Below, piece by piece: positions 61,473 through 64,000 of a DNA stretch of 64,000 bases. The notes under the pieces were generated by a model, which was not told where the DNA came from, did not search any database, and worked only from the letters and a program-made list of their open reading frames with translations. Where the stretch lies: NCBI RefSeq assembly GCF_042651065.1, contig NZ_JBHSCH010000007.1, positions 1 to 64,000 of the forward strand, read 5' to 3'. Each line of letters opens with the position of its first letter. Within the stretch, counting starts at the first letter, position 1. The DNA is from Pseudoroseomonas aestuarii (GTDB lineage Bacteria; Pseudomonadota; Alphaproteobacteria; Acetobacterales; Acetobacteraceae). The translations under genes and the position numbers were made by a program.

Positions 61473-62363
61473 ATGGCCATCCTCGTCGACGCGAACACCA
61501 AGGTGATGACCCAGGGCTTCACCGGGAGCCAGGGCACCTTCCACGCCGAGCAGGGCATCGCCTACGGCTCGACCTATGTGGGCGGCGTGACCCCGGGCAA
61601 GGGCGGCCAGACGCATCTCGGCCTGCCGGTGTTCAACACCGTGGCGGAATGCGTGGAGGCCACCGGCGCCAACGCCTCCGTCATCTATGTGCCGCCGCCG
61701 TTTGCCGCCGACTCCATCCTGGAGGCGATCGACGCCGAGGTGCCGCTCATCATCTGCATCACCGAGGGCATCCCGGTGCTGGACATGGTGAAGGTGAAGC
61801 GCGCCCTCTCCGGCTCCAGGTCCCGCCTGATCGGGCCGAACTGCCCGGGCGTGATCACGCCGGACGCCTGCAAGATCGGCATCATGCCGGGCCACATCCA
61901 CAAGCGCGGCTCTGTCGGCATCGTGTCCCGCTCGGGCACGCTGACCTATGAGGCGGTGGCGCAGACCACGGCGGCCGGCCTCGGCCAGTCCACCTGCGTC
62001 GGCATCGGCGGCGACCCGGTGAAGGGCACCGACTTCACCGAGGTGCTGGAGATGTTCCTGGCCGACCCCGAGACCCAGTCGATCATCATGATCGGCGAGA
62101 TCGGCGGCCAGTCGGAGATCCAGGCGGCCGAGTTCCTGGGGCGCGAGAACAAGCCGGGCTCCAAGAACTACAAGCCCGTGGTCGGCTTCATCGCCGGTGC
62201 GACCGCCCCTCCGGGCCGCCGCATGGGCCATGCCGGCGCCGTCATCTCCGGCGGCAAGGACACGGCCGAGGCCAAGATGAACGCCATGCGCGAGGCCGGC
62301 ATCCATGTCGCCGAGAGCCCGGCGGCGCTGGGCTCGACCATGGTGAAGGCGCTGCGCGGCTGA
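61473..62363 (+). CDS. sucD: succinyl-CoA synthetase subunit alpha
   Basis: 296 residues. CoA-binding N-terminus MAILVDANTKVMTQGFTGSQ; GVTPGKGGQTHLGLPVF; GPNCPGVITP; phosphohistidine in GRRMGHAGAVISGGKDTAEA. It forms the active enzyme with SucC. Confidence 0.98.
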   Translation: MAILVDANTKVMTQGFTGSQGTFHAEQGIAYGSTYVGGVTPGKGGQTHLGLPVFNTVAECVEATGANASVIYVPPPFAADSILEAIDAEVPLIICITEGIPVLDMVKVKRALSGSRSRLIGPNCPGVITPDACKIGIMPGHIHKRGSVGIVSRSGTLTYEAVAQTTAAGLGQSTCVGIGGDPVKGTDFTEVLEMFLADPETQSIIMIGEIGGQSEIQAAEFLGRENKPGSKNYKPVVGFIAGATAPPGRRMGHAGAVISGGKDTAEAKMNAMREAGIHVAESPAALGSTMVKALRG

Positions 62364-62467
62364 TGCCCGACCCGTCGTGGCAAGGCGAGCAAGGCCAACC
62401 GGGCGGGTCTGTCATGCAGGCCCGTCAGTGCTGGCTGCCATGCCGCGACTTTAACCTCTATGTTAAT

Positions 62468-62504
62468 CAGCGCCGTCCCTATATCGGGGACGGCGCTGCG
62501 TTTT
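62468..62504 (+). terminator. terminator-like hairpin between sucD and sucA
   Basis: CAGCGCCGTCCC (62468-62479) pairs with GGGACGGCGCTG (62487-62498), 12 bp, loop TATATCG, followed by CGTTTTG. It resembles a terminator, so sucA may have a promoter of its own; TTAAC-N6-GTTAA at 62451-62466 sits just before. Confidence 0.65.
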
Positions 62505-62562
62505 GTGACGCCCGGTAGTGAACGGATGCCGCCGCGCCCGACGAGGTGCGGGCGAGGAGGAG

Positions 62563-64000
62563 ATGATGGCCGGTATCGATATCCTGGCAAGCGCGATGAC
62601 GGGGGCGAACGCCACCTTCCTCGCCGACCTGTATGCGCGCTGGGTGGAGAATCCGGACAGCGTGGACGCCTCGTTCCAGGAGCTGTTCGCGGCGCTGAAC
62701 GACGATGCGCGCGCCGTTCTGCACGACGCCACCGGCGCTTCCTGGTCGCCCCGCCCGCGCGGCGGCTTCGCGCCCGAGCCCGAGGCCCCGAAGGCCGACC
62801 CGAAGAAGGGCGCCAAGCCGGCCCCCGCCGTGGCGGCCGACCCCGCCGCCTCGCGCCAGCAGGTGCTGGATTCGATCCGCGTCCTGATGCTGATCCGCGC
62901 CTACCGCGTGCGCGGCCATCTGGAGGCGCAGCTCGACCCGCTCGGCCTGCAGCAGGCCAAGCCGCACCCGGAGCTGGACCCCAAGACCTACGGCTTCACC
63001 GACGCCGACATGGACCGGCCGATCTTCATCGACCGCGTGCTCGGCAAGGAGACGGCCTCGCTGCGCGAGATCGTGCAGATCCTGCGCGCGACCTATTGCG
63101 GGCCGATCGGCGTCGAGTTCATGCACATCCAGGACCCGGAGCAGAAATCCTGGATCCAGCAGCGCATCGAGGGCGCGCCCTGGACGCGCGCCTTCGACAA
63201 TGACGGCCGCCGCGCCATCCTGCAGCAGCTGACCGAGGCCGAGGGCTTCGAGGCCTTCTGTGCCCGCAAGTATGTCGGCACCAAGCGCTTCGGGCTGGAG
63301 GGCGGCGAGGTCACCATCCCGGCGCTGCAGGCCATCATCGAGACCGCGGCGGGGCAGGGCGTCAACGAGATCGCCATCGGCATGCCGCATCGCGGCCGGC
63401 TGAACACGCTGGTCAATGTGGTGAAGAAGCCCTTCACCCAGGTCTTCTCCGAGTTCAAGGGCACGCCGGCGCACCCCGACGACGTGCAGGGCTCGGGCGA
63501 CGTGAAGTACCACCTCGGCACCTCGACCGATGTCGAGATCAACGGCCGCCAGGTGCACCTCTCGCTGCAGCCCAACCCCTCGCATCTCGAGGCGGTGGAC
63601 CCGGTGGTGGTGGGCAAGGTGCGCGCGCGCCAGGACATGGCGGGCGACACCCGCACCCGCCGCTCCGTCATGGGCATCCTGCTGCATGGCGACGCCGCCT
63701 TCGCCGGCCAGGGCCTGGTCTATGAGACGCTGGCGATGAGCCAGCTCATCGGCTACCGCACCGGCGGCACCGTGCATGTGGTGGTGAACAACCAGATCGG
63801 CTTCACCACCGTGCCGCTGCACGCCTATTCGGGCCTGTATTGCACGGATGTCGCCAAGTCGATCCAGGCGCCGATCCTGCACGTCAATGGCGACCAGCCG
63901 GAGGCCGTGGTGTTCTGCGCTCGGCTCGCCGCCGAGTACCGCATGCAGTTCGGCGCGGACATCGTGCTGGACATCGTCTGCTACCGCCGCCACGGCCACA
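62563..64000 (+). CDS. sucA: 2-oxoglutarate dehydrogenase E1 component, 5' part
   Basis: 479 codons visible; the gene runs off the right edge. Starts ATGATG after GGCGAGGAGGAG; either ATG. The N-terminal segment ATFLADLYARWVENPDSVDA binds E2; a Pro/Ala linker follows; then the thiamine-diphosphate domain: FGLEGGEVTIPALQAIIE, AIGMPHRGRLNTL, GSGDVKYHLG, NPSHLEAVDPVV, VNNQIGFTT, YCTDVAKSIQAPILHVNGD. It decarboxylates 2-oxoglutarate in the TCA cycle. sucB and lpd probably follow outside. Confidence 0.97.
   Translation, partial: MMAGIDILASAMTGANATFLADLYARWVENPDSVDASFQELFAALNDDARAVLHDATGASWSPRPRGGFAPEPEAPKADPKKGAKPAPAVAADPAASRQQVLDSIRVLMLIRAYRVRGHLEAQLDPLGLQQAKPHPELDPKTYGFTDADMDRPIFIDRVLGKETASLREIVQILRATYCGPIGVEFMHIQDPEQKSWIQQRIEGAPWTRAFDNDGRRAILQQLTEAEGFEAFCARKYVGTKRFGLEGGEVTIPALQAIIETAAGQGVNEIAIGMPHRGRLNTLVNVVKKPFTQVFSEFKGTPAHPDDVQGSGDVKYHLGTSTDVEINGRQVHLSLQPNPSHLEAVDPVVVGKVRARQDMAGDTRTRRSVMGILLHGDAAFAGQGLVYETLAMSQLIGYRTGGTVHVVVNNQIGFTTVPLHAYSGLYCTDVAKSIQAPILHVNGDQPEAVVFCARLAAEYRMQFGADIVLDIVCYRRHGH

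Noticed and set aside
62451..62466. CtrA-type binding site before sucA
   Set aside because: TTAA and TTAA are spaced by 8 rather than 7 bases; reported only as a palindrome.

Overview
The window is very GC-rich, densely coded DNA from an alphaproteobacterium. The gene content and order suggest an aerobic Acetobacteraceae / Rhodospirillales member, possibly Roseomonas-like. Evidence includes an alphaproteobacterial RNase E with an acidic insertion in its S1 domain, aerobic cobaltochelatase cobS-cobT beside a J-domain gene and bolA, a lactate-dehydrogenase-type malate dehydrogenase followed by sucCD and sucA, a DUF1489 gene and an IalB-like gene. The lineage call is inference from gene content; no rRNA, tRNA, CRISPR array, prophage or insertion sequence was seen.

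Layout. 1-9.2 kb: rpmB with its own promoter and terminator, a degenerate histidine-kinase-like membrane protein, a phytase-esterase-like lipoprotein, cobT and cobS (separated by two tandem hairpins), a J-domain protein, divergent bolA, a hydrolase-TPR fusion and a DUF2889 gene. 9.3-17.3 kb: an aroK-aroB fusion, a tiny membrane protein, xerD, a GFA-family gene, accA, a HisKA_2 sensor kinase, argJ and a parvulin foldase. 17.6-27.3 kb: secA, an N-acetylmuramoyl-L-alanine amidase, an 800-base gap, rne, a GNAT-NUDIX fusion and a CinA-like gene.

27.4-39.5 kb is a catabolic and accessory stretch. A four-gene minus-strand group holds an RraA-like aldolase, an Ldh2-type dehydrogenase, a TctC-type binding protein and a 3-hydroxyisobutyrate-dehydrogenase-like enzyme. 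After it come an aspartoacylase-like deacylase, a DsbA-like protein, an M48 metalloprotease, a gamma-glutamyltransferase-like lipoprotein without the usual nucleophile motif, an aminotransferase, a remnant of a second aminotransferase, an IalB-like protein and an aldo/keto reductase.

39.6-47.0 kb is the most distinctive region: a six-gene cluster resembling hydrogenase-4 (hyfB, C, E, F, G, I). The antiporter-like subunits keep their proton-channel lysines and glutamates, and the small subunit keeps all four iron-sulfur cysteines. The large subunit has lost all four NiFe-binding cysteines (three Ser, one Gly). No maturation gene, HyfA/HyfH-type ferredoxin subunit or formate dehydrogenase is present. 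It is therefore better read as an energy-converting-hydrogenase-related (Ehr-type) complex of unknown substrate than as a hydrogenase.

47-64 kb: small secreted proteins, DUF1489, a lone TAXI-type TRAP binding protein, a PAS-containing chemoreceptor and asd, then a TCA-cycle block on the plus strand: sdhCDAB, zapE, mdh, sucCD and the 5' part of sucA, which runs off the window. Several convergent gene pairs are separated by bidirectional terminator hairpins with a shared GGAA loop and similar arms, which look like a dispersed terminator family.
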